From: Eleusine coracana subsp. coracana
Taxonomy: Eukaryota; Streptophyta; Magnoliopsida; Poales; Poaceae
NCBI GenBank assembly: GCA_032690845.1
Contig: CM064427.1
Coordinates: 12,287,501-12,351,500, forward strand
Direction of reading: 5' to 3'
Length of the DNA stretch: 64,000 bases
This document shows, in pieces, positions 48,020 to 59,589 of this stretch (the first letter of the stretch is position 1; each line of letters starts with the position of its first letter). The translations under genes and the position numbers were made by a program. The notes beneath the pieces are model-generated. The model worked only from the letters and a program-made list of their open reading frames with translations. It was not told the origin of the DNA and searched no databases.

Positions 48020-48801
48020 TTCCAAACCCTCCGAGGGGCTCAACCCTTTGAATGGGGGCCGGACCAGCTGAAAGCCGTCGCTGATCTGAAAAGTTACCTG
48101 CAGAAGCAGTTGAAGCTCACCAACCCGGAGCCAGGGGCCGTTCTACTCTTATATGTGGCTGCATCACACTCTACAATCAGCGTGGTCCTTGTGCAGGAAA
48201 AGAAGATAGTTAAGATGGTTAAATGGAACCGAAGGAACTCCTAGTACAACTCCCAGTATACTAAGTTAATGAAGCACTAACCGGCTCCAAAACATTCAAT
48301 TCCGAGATGGAAAAAATCACATACATAGTGGTCATGGCCTCAAGAAAGTTGCGGCATTATTTCAAGACTCGCCACATCAAAGTGCTTATTAACCAACCAC
48401 TCAACGAAGTATTCGGCAATAGAGAGGCCTCGAGGACAATTGGCAAATGGGCCATGGAACTGTCAGAGCATGTGGTAAACTTCGAGAGGCGAAGTGCCAT
48501 CAAATCTCAAGTACTTGCTGATTTCATAGCAGACTGGACGAATCTAGAATGCACAAAAAACCAAGAGCTACCTGAGCCCGAATGGATAGTACAATGCGAT
48601 GGAGCTTGGGGGCTGGCCGGGGTAGGCATAGCAGCGATAATCACCTCACCCACAGGTGTAAAAAAGAGATATGCCGCAAGGCTCGAAATCAGCAAGGAAA
48701 CAGACAAGTGCACCAATAACATAGCAGAATACGAGGCCAAAAAGAATTCACAATCAGGGACCCTCAGCTCGAGAAGTATCACAGCACCATCAGGGGTATA
48801 A
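48020..48801 (+). pseudogene. Two RNase H domains of the TAT element
   Basis: The first RNase H is decayed (48050-48480: QKQLKLTNPEPGAVLLLYV, then MEKITYIVVMASRKLRHYF and HIKVLINQPLNEVF). The second, archaeal-type RNase H begins after DFIADWTNLECT: WIVQCDGAWGLAGVGIAAII holds its first Asp and CTNNIAEYEA the Glu. The remainder is cut short by an internal deletion after AEYEA, and the following segment (KYHSTIRGIKKYFKGF) is in another frame. Two RNase H domains in series are diagnostic of the TAT lineage, which is why this domain decides the classification. Confidence 0.82.
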
Positions 48802-49144
48802 AAAAATATTTCAAAGGTTTCGACATATAGTATATTGAGAGGAAATTCAACACCGAGGCAGATGAGCTCGCAAAACTAACAGCAAGGCAAGAGGCAATGC
48901 CGCAAGATGTGTTTTTTTAAACAATTACCGAGCCTTTGATCAAAGTAGCCCTACAAGACCCCCCAAACAAATCCATGCGTTATTCAGTGAAGACCGGAGA
49001 GCTCAAATCATTGCGTATCTTAAGGGATTTTATGAGCCAAATACTAAGTGAGAGGCAAAAATACTTGAGCAAAGAGCTAGAAATTACAGAATCATCGAGG
49101 GTAAGCTCTATAAATCCGGAGTATGTGCCCCATTACTCAAGTGT

Positions 49145-50206
49145 GTAAGCCAAGCGGAGGGTTCTTAGCTGCTCAGAGAGATACACGAAGGTGTCTGTGG
49201 AGCACACATAGGCCCTCGTCTGCTAGCTGCAAAAGCAGTCAGGCAGGGTTTCTTTTGGCCATCAATGATCAGCGACGCTGCAGAAGTGGCAACCAAATGT
49301 GAAGCCTGCCAAATGATCTCGAACAAACATTCAGCACCTTCGGAGCCAATACAACTCATAGCGCCATCATGGCTCCTTCAACACTGGGGGATCGACATTG
49401 TTGGACCACTACCAACACCTCCCGGGAATTAGAGATGGGCAGTCATAGCCCTCAAATACTTCACCAAGTGGATCGAAGCTAAACCACTCACAAATATCTC
49501 TGCCACTACAATCAAGAAGTTCTTTTGGCAAAACATCATCTATCGCTTCGGAGTCCCGAAAGACATTACTGTAGACAATGGCAAACAATTCAAAAATGAC
49601 ATGTTCAAACAATTTTGCCACTCCATCGGAACGAAAGTCGACTTCGCATCAGTATATCACCCCTAATCAAAAAAAGTCGTCGAGCGGTCAAACAGTCTCA
49701 TATTAAAGGCAATCAAAAAGATACTCCTGGATGACAAAAAAGAAAAGTGGCCAAGGGTCATATGGTCACACAACACAACAGAAACCAGGACAACCAAGTA
49801 CTGACCTTTTAGACTACTTTACGGGGAGGAAGCAATTAATCCCAAGAAAATTGCTCATCAAAGTCCAAGAACATCAAACACAAAACTACTGCAGCCTATA
49901 GAGGCAGAATAGAAGGACCTCATGGAAGTCGATAGGTTAAACACAGCTGTTAACCTCAAAAAATATCAGAGGGAAACACGTCAATGGAGGGATCTATGGG
50001 TTACACCTCGAGCCTATGCGGTTGGAGATCTAGTCTTACTCTGAAGCCCAAAGACAGAAAGTAAAGGCAAATTGGAACCAAAATTGAAGGGCCCTTACAT
50101 TGTGGCAAAGTCAAACAGGCCCGGAGCCTACAAGCTCCAGACCTCGCAGGGAGAAGAGTTACCGCATTCTTGGAACGCAGACAACCTTCAAAAGTTCCAC
50201 ATTTAG
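49145..50206 (+). pseudogene. TAT-type integrase
   Basis: Zinc domain IHEGVCGAHIGPRLL ... KCEACQ (H-H-C-C). The core is WGIDIVGPLPTPP (first Asp), VDNGKQFKNDMFKQFC (second Asp) and VVERSNSLILKAIKK (Glu), so the D-D-E triad is still readable. The C-terminal part GKLEPKLKGPYIVAKSNRP and SWNADNLQKFH closes pol at about 50206. At least five in-frame stops (for example after PTPPGN and SVYHP) disable it. No chromodomain follows, as expected for TAT. Confidence 0.88.
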
Positions 50207-50518
50207 GAAAGTAAAGCTCAAAGTATGTAAACAGCCAAGCATAGCACGAAGCTATAAGTGCTACCATGAGCTTAGTCGGTAGATTTTCTCACGAGGGGAA
50301 TCCTTCACAGGGGTGAGGTTTTTAACGAGGCGAATCCTATGTAAACCCCAGCTAAATCTATAAAGCTGCCTTCCCGAAAGTGGAAAGCCTCGCTCAGTAG
50401 AGCATGTCAAAACAACTCCCACGATGGATGTTGCGATATTCGATAAAGAGTAAAGGCTCTCAAATTATAGCTATAGCACTGGCTAAGCCCAAGGAGCTGA
50501 AAGCCGTGCAGTCACCTA

Positions 50519-51020
50519 ACTTAGCAAAAATTGCTAAGGGCTCGTTGCAGCCTAAGACCATTGAAGGGTTCACCTGAAAACACCTCGCCCCTAGCATATC
50601 GACGGGGAGGGTGGTGTTTTTCAAAAAACATAGCAAAAATTGCTAAGGGGCTCGATGTAGCCCAAGACCGTCGAAGGGTTTGCCTGAAAACACCTCGCCC
50701 CTAGCACTTCGAGGGGGAGGGTGGCATTTTTCAAAAAACTTAGCAAAAATTGCTAAGAGGCTCGTTGCAGCCCACGCCCGTCGATGAGTTCGCCTAAAAA
50801 CACATCGCCCCTACCACTTTGAGGGGGGGGGGGGGTGTTTTTCAAAAAACTTAGCGAAAATCGCTAAGGGGCTCGTTGCAGCCCAAGCCCGTCAATGAGT
50901 TCGCCTGAAAACACCTTGCCCCTAGCACTTCGAGGGGGAGGGTGGCATTTTTCAAAAAAACTTAGCGAAAATTGCTAAGGGGCTCGTTGCAACTCAAACT
51001 CATTGAAGGGTTCGCAAAAA
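50519..51020 (+). repeat. About 110-bp tandem repeat, 4.5 units, between pol and 3' LTR
   Basis: Units start at 50520, 50629, 50739, 50850 and 50961 (periods 109-111). Each opens with a hairpin-forming CTTAGCAA-AAA-TTGCTAAG. It continues with GGGGCTCGTTGCAGCCCAAG, GTTCGCCTGAAAACACCTCG and a G-rich part ending in TTTTTCAAAAAA. The fifth unit stops after GAAGGGTTCGC. Such 3' arrays are known in TAT/Ogre-type elements and can seed satellites. Confidence 0.92.
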
Positions 51021-51079
51021 CAAAAACAATCAAATTCACAGAAAGTTTTCCTCAAGCTAAAAACTAATCACTTATATAT

Positions 51080-54000
51080 TCAAAAATCATAGTCGATAGG
51101 TTCTTCTTTTACAATAAACCTAGACGCTAAAAGCTGGGGAAACAAAATAGACCACTCATCCACACTATGATCGGGCGGAGGTGTGCCAGGGTCACACCCT
51201 GGGATTCTAGCTCTGACAGCACCAGAGCTCCAAATAGCTTCGTCCGAAGGTGCCCAAGCGGTCGACTTAGATCCGGTACCCCTGGCAGAAGTGTTCATTA
51301 TAGAACTAATAGAATGTTTAGCCACGATGCATCGAGGGCATCGTGGCCATGAAACTGAACCCTCAGCTTTGTTCTCAATCTGTGGTAGAACCCTAGCCTG
51401 ACCGAGACTCCCTTCGTTGCCCAATAACAAAGGTTTAGGAACCAGTACTTTGCGTTGGCATGGCAATCGACTACCACCGGTGCGACTACGCGTCGCACCA
51501 ATGCTAACACCCGAAGAGGATCGTCAACTACTAAAACCAGCACCACTTCGAGCACATCGACCGCTCGACCCCGGACATCGGGACTGACATCCAAATAAAT
51601 GTGAATAATCCCCCACACAAACCACTCCCGCATCTAAAGCGACAACACCACCCCTTAGCGAACCAGATCGAGTCAAACTTGCAGCCTCATTGGCAGCATC
51701 AGCGACATCCAAGGCCTCGAAGCCACTCAAACTAGCCTCCGAGCTTGTCGAGGTGGCCACAACATCACTCCCATCAAGCGCTCTTAAAGTAGAAGAACCG
51801 TTCAAGTCGCCAAGGATGCGCATCGCGGAAGAATCACTAGTAGAAATTTCCTCGTCAACCTGCACAGGCAGCTCTTCAGGCACCTACGCAGGTCCCAAAG
51901 CGAGCGTTAAAAAATATCCTTAACAACGTCATCCGTTACAAAAATTAATCCCTATCCCATGCAAAATGTACGGCCGGTCAGCAGGCATCAAGTCAAGCAG
52001 GCTCTAAACCTCACGAGATGATTGCGCGCTTTCATCCCTCGCCCTATTCGTAGTCCGAGACTGGTCCTCTCGACCTCTTCCTTCGCTCGAAGGTCGTTCA
52101 GCAGCTAGTGCAGTGTTGCGAGCCTAAACAAATAAAAAGCGATTGTCACCTTCGAAGCTCCGGGATTATAACAAAAACAACTATAGAAAACAGAGTTCAT
52201 ACCTGGGCAAGTTTTTTGATCGTAGCTAATCGGGCAGCTTCACGACTGTGGTCGCGTCAAAACCTGATAGCTAGACATTTTGTAGTAGCGGAAGCGTCAG
52301 GTGACAAATTGTCCCGACCGTCAGCCCTAATAGGGAAATCTTGTTTCCCCAGGTGTAGGAAATGGTCGTAACCCCTGCGCTCCGGCAGACCGAAGGCAGC
52401 CTTCGTGGTATGCAGCGAGCCAAAATTGCTGCGTTTGTCCATAACCCCTGGGAGCGCTGTGAACTCAGCTTCCATCACCCACATAACTTAAAGCTCGCGA
52501 TACCTATGGTGAGCTGCCAGAGCTTGGGCAGCAAAGCCATAATTGCGGGTTGACGCGGCATGTATTAGAGCTTTGTTTTTCTCAGCAAGGGTGGCAGCCT
52601 TGGCCTCAGCAGCTTCAAGGCGGGTTGCAGACTTTCTCTTCTCAACCACATCTGCTCGCAAAGTTTCCAGCTTATTTTTTGCATGAGTCGCCTCGAGGGT
52701 GGCTTCATCCTTCGCAATCTGAAGGGAAGCAACACTTTCCTTCAGCGTGTCATTCTCTGTTGCATATGAATCCTTCACCCTTTCAAGCGACACTAGCTTC
52801 TGGTTGGATTTCTCAGCCGTAATGCGTGCAAAAGTATGAGCCTGAAATGAAGTTAAAAGTGAAAAACAACGCAAGAAAATTAGCAAAATGAATCCCAAAA
52901 AGAAAAAACTTGCATACATGTCTCAGGATGTGAGCAAGATTAACTTGCAAATCCTTAATATCGAATTCTTCGGTAGTGGAGGCCACCGAGTCATCTATGG
53001 CAGAGCGCAGTTCAGCCCATGCCTCGGCATCCGCATAATCTCTAGCTCTTTTGGATGATGACTGCTCCTTCCCGACATCTTTTTGACTCATACCATCTAG
53101 AGATGAATCCCGCACCGGAGTTTCGATTTTAGAGCGGGAAACAAATTGCCCCCTCAAATCAACAAGAGCATCAGTGACCTTCGTGTCAGCAGAGCGGTCG
53201 TCCGAATTCATAGGCTGGGGACTCGAAGGGGGAGATACAGTACCAGTATGCGCTGCGGGAGTGGGAGAAATCACAACCACATTTCTAACTTTATCATCAT
53301 TGCTACCAAAGGCATCTGCCATAGCACCGGCAGTTATCAAAGTTACCACAGCGTGAAAACCCGAGGCCGAAGAGCCCGAACAGTCGACGAGGTATTGCAG
53401 TTTGCGCGTGCTTGGAAGCATCTATGGGCAGCACATCCTCTCTTTTTCTCTTGCCAACTTTAGCCAAACATAGGGCGGGGCCTTTGCCTTTTCTTCTTTT
53501 CTTCGTCATAATGGCCTCGGAGCCCACATTCCTAAGAGCCCGAGTGCGTTTAACACGAGGCCCAGACACAACACGAGCAGGATATTTAATGCTAGCCAAA
53601 ACCAAAACACGATGAAGGCGCCCGTTGTGTGAAGTCCTCTCGCATGTATGCTAGTGCTCCTCACGGGTGTACGGACCCACCATAGCTTCACCAGCATGGA
53701 GCAAGAAAGCCAAAAATTCATCATCACCAAGGCCCCGCTTGTCCACAGGGACCTCGGGAAACGGTATAGTAATTTTAGTCCTCGAAGGAATCCTCTTCTG
53801 AATAAAACCTAGGATCGCACAACCTTCACGCAGAGGCCACTTGTTAGCAGCAATAAACTCCTCAACGAGATCACGATCGCTGGAGTTATAAGCGGCGACA
53901 CAAAAGACAACATCATTTTTGCAACCGTGAGGTACTCATCCATCCATAGATCGTTCGCAGGGGGTAAGGTGTGAGGCCAGAGGAAAAATCTTTATTTCTT

Positions 54001-54960
54001 TCTCATCCACAATAGCAAACTCCGAGGGAACCTTAACATATAACCAGCTCTCGTGCCACTTGTCACCTAGTGGTTATGACTACACTTAACAAAATATTAA
54101 CTTCGCCGAAAGCGAGGCATGAAGGTGATGCAACCAAATTCTGCCTCGTGCGTCATGCTGTCGATCTTGATAAGCTTCGGCTGGTAGTGAGCTTAGTAGT
54201 ACTTGCAGAACACCTCGATATCAGGCTTCCCATGATAACTAAGCATCCCCCAAGCAAATTTAATGAGCATTGAATCTGTCCATCACTTCTCCCATAAAGG
54301 ACGAGCAGGGAAAGCACAATATGGCGGTAAAATGCTCTTCGAAGATCACAGCTTCGTCTTGCTAGAGATAGAGAATCTCTTCCCGGCCAGGTAGCCGAGC
54401 CTCATCAACAGCGAAACATCCCAACATGATGAGGTTCATAACCACAGTAGCTCTAGAGTGGGATCTGCCAAATACAAAGGTCCGAGGCCTTGGCTCCTCG
54501 CCTTCTTTGTTCTTCCCTTTCTGACCCTTATGATGGCCAGGGGCGCCAAAAGGCAGGAGGTCACTAATATCAGCATCTACACCTTCCAAACTCTCCTCAT
54601 AGGATTGGAGCTTCGGATCTTGCGGCTTGAGTCCTGAGCCTGAGCTTCAACGACAACTTTGTCCTGGCCCCTCCCCTCTCCAGGATGAAATTCCTCATCC
54701 TCATCTCTTCTTCGTCCTCATCCTCCTCTTCATCCCCATCGTCGTCCTGTTCCTCATCTTCGACGTCTTCACTAGTGCCTCGAGGAGGATCCTGAGCCCC
54801 GCCCTCAGGACCAGTAATCAGAGTTTCTTCCAAGCATCGGACGAAGGCAGCGTCTGCCTCAGCCTCCGCGGCAACAAGCTCAGAATCCGATGGGGTCAGT
54901 CCCCCTCCGAAGATGCCTCATCGGGTCAAGCAGTTTGCGCAACTTGAGCCATGTCTTGAG
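51080..54960 (-). pseudogene. Antisense accessory gene of the TAT element (putative gypsy-type transposon domain plus coiled coil)
   Basis: A multi-exon gene remnant on the strand opposite gag-pol. Its N-terminal part near 54900-54600 is very acidic (VEDEEQDDDGDEEEDEDEEE). At about 54080-53930 it reads DKWHESWLYVKVPSEFAI and KIFPLASHLTPCERSMDG, a signature of the grass family called putative gypsy-type transposon (PF04195). Basic segments follow (TKKRRKGKGPALC, 53510). Next come a Ser-rich part (53421-52930) and, after a good acceptor near 52850 (TTTCATTTCAG equivalent), a clear coiled coil (52840-52500: AEKSNQKLVSLERVKDSYAT ... LEATHAKNKLETLRADVVEK). Further pieces lie at 51883-51524 and 51466-51080. 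Several stops and frameshifts are present. Antisense accessory ORFs are known in TAT elements; what they do is not. Confidence 0.7.
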
Positions 54961-55651
54961 ATCCTGAAACCAAACTGAACAATGAAATTAACAAAGAGAA
55001 TAGTTATACGCTTTTGAAAAAGCAAAATGGGCCGGAAGGCGTGATCTAGTTTGATCACTACAAGGCATACCTCAAACTATGCTTCGAAGCAAATCAAACC
55101 CTATCTTATGCAATCACAACGTGCGAGACCTTAGCAAAGAAAGGGCAAAAAGAAAGCAAACAAAACCTAGTGCAAAAGAAACCTTTGTACGTTTTCACCC
55201 CCCCCCCCCACCCCTCGCTTATAGTCAGGTGAAAATGAACTAGCATTTACTACGGAGGCTTGAGAACCGAGAGCGCAGTAATTTAAAGATATGGAGTAAA
55301 TGCGAACAACCGCGACACCTAAATTCACCAAGGGTTACCTTCAAGAGAGCTTGGTGAAGTCCCAGAAGAAGATTCGCTCCTAGAAATGGTTATCGTCCGA
55401 GTCATTGTCATAATGGCGGGCATCACGCAAGCTCAAGAATCAGATGAGCAGTAAAAATAATGTTCTACCACAACCACCCTCCTTTTTTCGGCAGAGGCCC
55501 CGAAAATATCACATAAAAACACTTACCCCCGTTATAAACCACACTCTGTGTAGCCCAACTTTGATGCTCAAAGTGTGGCGTTTTGGTAAGAGATCCCATT
55601 GGAGTGAGGGTTTCGGCCCATCAAAATTGGACCCACCCCTCGAGGGGGTAA
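54961..55651. other. Region between antisense gene and 3' LTR
   Basis: Should include the promoter of the antisense gene and the polypurine tract of the element. A run of C at about 55197-55209 and the purine-rich CGAGGGGGTAA directly before the LTR (55641-55651) are the only distinct features; the latter is the probable polypurine tract. Confidence 0.5.
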
Positions 55652-56342
55652 TATTGGGGGATCACCTCATGGGCCACCCTTCGGGGCTTGTCAATGTCGG
55701 GCCAGGAGCGAGGGTCGAGGTTAACCATTGTTGCCCTCTCACTAACCATGACTTCAAGGTGGAGGTTCCCGTTGGAGACCCCGGAAGAATCGGAACCCTT
55801 CGGCATAGGCAGAAGGAAGGCAAAAGCGCTCGAATGTTATAGGCCCCGTTCGAAGGACACCGCTACAAGCCTTCGAAGGGTGAGGCTGTGCCCAGAGCAG
55901 ATCTCGATGCACCGCACGAGTCATAAGGACTCAAAGGTACTAGGCCAATATGAAGGGTATCGTCGTCCCTTCGGAAGACAAGACTGTGCTCAAGACCAAG
56001 AGCAGGTAGAGGATGTCTAACGGGGCACGTAGCACCAGCACGTGTCATAGCGTGCGGATCAAGGAAGGGTATAAGAAAGGCTCGAATGACCAGTTTATCC
56101 CTTATGGCCATTTTGTACTAAATATTCGTAGGATAAAGTAGGTAATTAGGAACAAAATGGTCATTTGTATATGATCTAAGTACGGGTCTATAAATAAAGC
56201 ACCCCTATTTACATGTAACGGGAGAATCTTTTTAGGAATACGTGAAAGGTGCCTACCGCTCTATTTTGAATCCTTCGAGATTCTCCTTTTCATTCACATT
56301 TTCTGTTAGTGGTATCGAAGCTCACGTTTGGTGACACCAACA
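55652..56342 (+). repeat. 3' LTR of the outer TAT element
   Basis: 691 bp, from TATTGGGGGATCACCTCATG (first TG mutated to TA) to GGTGACACCAACA. It is the partner of the LTR at 30467-31158, with the TATA box at 56189-56196. Confidence 0.92.
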
Positions 56343-56349
56343 GGACCAA

Positions 56350-56398
56350 GACATGCCGGCAAAATCCTCAAAAAAAAAAAAAAAGACATGCTGGCAAA
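56350..56398 (+). repeat. Direct repeats around a 15-A tract
   Basis: GACATGCCGGCAAA (56350-56363) and GACATGCTGGCAAA (56385-56398) flank ATCCTC plus fifteen A. This is the form of a target-site duplication around a poly(A) tail, with almost no element between. Confidence 0.7.
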
Positions 56399-57599
56399 GA
56401 TTCTGTAATCTCAATACAAATATAATAGCAGACAACGATGACATTAGAAACTACGAAGAGTAAGCCAATCTTGTTCCTGTTATAATGCTAATGTAAACTC
56501 AACCCTTGCCGTAATCAAAGCAAGAAAATATTAATCTGTAATGAGGAAGGAGTTAATGCATGGTTAATCACATTGTCACCGTTCACTTGCCGTTTGCCGT
56601 TAGCCCTTCATCTGCTCGCATGTCTTGCGTGGTTGAGTAATTGAGTAAATCACATCGTTCTTGTGAGGATTGTGCCCTTATGCACTATGATCTCGTCCTC
56701 GCGTGTTGCCTATATACGCCGATTAGCTATGCATCCACACCTGACTAATGATTCTAACCATCCTAGGGGAACAAGATGTCCTTTTAACGTGGAAAAAAAG
56801 CTGCATGGTGCCGAAGTCACAGGTCAGAAAGCTGGACTCTCGACGTGGACGACACACGAACTCGTGGACGCGATGTGTACGCGGAGATGGACTAGAGTCG
56901 ACATGCACGGATGACCTCGACAGATTAACAGACTCTGATTCTTTTTTTTTTTTGTTTATTATCATGCAACACGTAGTGCCTTAGTCAGAGTCCTGTAGAC
57001 CTACCAACTTGCAACCATGAAAACCAACAAAAGTGAAATACCATACCTGTTTTATTAAGAAGTAGAGATAATATCTTTCTAGAGTAGTCATTTGCTCCGT
57101 TGAGTATGCATCAGCTCTATTCTTTATTATATCTGACTTATGTTATTCAAAATTCTTGTCGATGAGTCAAATTATATATTCTCAGACTCTTAATTTGTAA
57201 CAAAAGTATCAATTTCAGTGAATTGATTGTTCCGTTTTACAAAACACTGTACAAATTGTTATGATCCTTCTCCTTGTGATTCAACGGTGCTAAAGTCAGG
57301 CAAAGAATCTCGATTAAATTTAAAGAAGTTTTATTAAATTTTCTAGCTATAAGATTTACTACTCTTTGATAGATATAGTGCAACCCAAACTAATCTCTTA
57401 ATCCTTATTTTACAATTTTATAAGTTCTTATCTTAATAGGTTTCTTTGTTATTTTGAATCTAAATACGTAAATACTAAGAAAATTCTTTGTCGCATATAT
57501 CTATGCTTCACAGTAATATATATTTTGTATATTGAAGTCCTATACAGGAAAGTAAAGGGTTTGTTATTATGTGCCGCTGAACATTGATCTCATAACTTA
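56399..57599. other. Intergenic stretch without recognised gene
   Basis: Mostly AT-rich, especially 57040-57540. Small open frames on both strands (for example around 56720-56980) show no domain and look like chance. It is the 3' flank of the reductase-like gene that follows on the minus strand. Confidence 0.5.
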
Positions 57600-58254
57600 T
57601 TATTTCCCGTCGACACCGACGCCACCCTTTGCCGCCTTGATCTTCTGGATTTCTGCCCGCTGCCGCCGGACCAACTGCAGGAGGAACCAGTCGAGCGCGG
57701 CGTCCGGCACGATGGAAGTGGTGAGGCACCACAGGAGCTGGAGCGATGCGGCGGGGGAGCACAGCGGGCCGTATCCGATCCATCGTGCCGCCGCGCGGGC
57801 GTAGGTGTCCGGCGTCGGCACCATCGGCACGAGCACCATGGGCAGTGCGCTGCGGGGAACCATCCAGGTGGCCACGAAGAATGGGGCCTGCAAGAGTCAG
57901 CACAAATGCACACCACAGTTTGAATTGAATGCGAGGATCAGAACAGCTACTCACTGTCAGGAATTGAATTTTATTGGGTCTCAACTTGCAGGGATACAGA
58001 TAGGTGCATGTGCCTCTACATACTAGATTCCCATAGTCAGTGTAAGAGGATTTTTATGGTACATATTACAACTAGTAATTATTGGTTGTAATTTTAATCT
58101 GACGGTTAAGATTGATTTTCTCACATCCAAAATACTACTGTAAATCGAAGTAGTAAATATTTTATTGGGGTATTTTCGAAAAGAAATTAAATGGCATAGT
58201 TGTAATTGTTATTATTGATAAGGGTGGGATGTTTGGATCTTCTGAAACAGAGTA

Positions 58255-58980
58255 TTGTTCTGCTCATTCCCGTTCATTACTCTCTCATTTTCAATCGGAG
58301 GCTGCGGCAGCGATTTAAGGTTCTTCCCTGGCGGCGGCGGCGGCGTATGTACATGCTTCTCCGGTGAGGTTCGAGGCGGAGACCTAGCGTTGCGTCTCTC
58401 CTCAGGAGCTACGTTGTGCCGATGGGGGAGCGGTCGATTGGCCGCCGACTCGACGGGGAAGCTATGGGCCGCCGACGCAATAGGAAGGCGATGGGATCGC
58501 GGCTCCGTGAGGCCATGATGGGGAAGGCGACGGGGTCAGCGGCTCCGCAATCCCAGCGGCAGCGCTGGCAGACGTGGTTCTTCGGCGCTAGGACAGTCTG
58601 ATGCGGAGATCCGTCGTTGCCTCGTCACCATCCCAAGCCGCCGTCCCTAGACGCAGTCTCGATGGTTAACCTATTTAGTTCTAATAATTTATTTGGCCAT
58701 CATAATCTGTGTGTTTGTGCTGCCATTTTGTGTCCTTTTGCAGTACAATGTTTGCAAGAACAAGAAAGTCAAGGTCGTCGATCCGGAGCGCATGCAAGCT
58801 TGCGATCATCTCGTTCCTTAATGTGATGTCACGTGAAGTTGGTTCCTTATACTCACAAGAAGCGCGAAAATGTCAACCTGCTTTGTCCGCATCGTTCAAG
58901 GATTGCAGCATGCTGTCTGCCAAAATCTTTGTCCCTCAAGTCAAGCAGAATTGCCTCTATGTACTGAGCTAAAATTTCAT
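58255..58980 (+). other. Possible captured exon segments, left half of the MULE-like element
   Basis: 58300-58620 is GC-rich with a run of GGC codons. It is followed by GGTTAACC and an AT-rich part, then a second open segment from 58741 (QCLQEQESQGRRSGAHASLR) ending near 58972. I recognise no domain, and the frame choice is uncertain. Confidence 0.3.
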
Positions 58981-59589
58981 AGAACATTATTGGATTAAAA
59001 AATGGTATACGGATAGTATAAACATTTACTTCCCTTTTCCTTATTTTTCATGTATCATCTGTTCAATCAGTAATACAGGTAGTATGTAGAGCACGAGTGA
59101 ACTGATGGATCTTCAGGATTCCTAGAAGGCAGGCTGTCAATCCAACATCACATAGATTTCTCACCACTCACGGTCTGAAGATATTCGCCAAACTATTTGT
59201 TCACTTACAGCCACAGTTTTTGTATTCCAGAACAAAACGTGTTCGAGAAAAACAGTCGTAGTTTGTGTGATGGATCATCATGCTGGCTCATATGACATTC
59301 AGAGAAAAATTCTATTGAATGACAATTAATAATTTGAAATCAACTCAGGTAATCATTCAGTTTCAGATAGCAAAATGAGGTCACAACTCACAAGCAGCAA
59401 ATACAATAGATATCCAATATATTACAGATTTAACAACAAGTTACATATCACAAAACTACAAACATGTCTTCCATGCAGTATAGTTTGGAGAAAAAAGAAA
59501 CAAAGGTCCATCAGATATGATCTCAAGCTACTCCGTACTGTTCTTTGACTAGTCAAACCCTTCTGCAGTCTCATATTCTGCTTCGCACA

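Larger units (their letters stand above)
30467..56342 (+). mobile_element. Ty3/gypsy TAT-lineage LTR retrotransposon (outer element)
   Basis: A complete but inactive element with 0.69-kb LTRs at 30467-31158 and 55652-56342. In order it carries gag, protease, RT, RNase H, a second archaeal-type RNase H, integrase, a tandem-repeat region and an antisense accessory ORF. The extra RNase H and the antisense ORF between pol and the 3' LTR are features of the TAT lineage. Without the 14-kb nested insertion it is about 11.9 kb. The flanks CTGGG and GGACC do not match, so no target-site duplication is visible. A sampled ~200-bp LTR comparison shows about 87 % identity, so the insertion is old. Confidence 0.88.

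Noticed and set aside
57508..57984. 158-codon minus-strand frame
   Set aside because: The KCR-like motifs are in the neighbouring frame (57887-57600) with a proper splice acceptor; this frame is a shadow.
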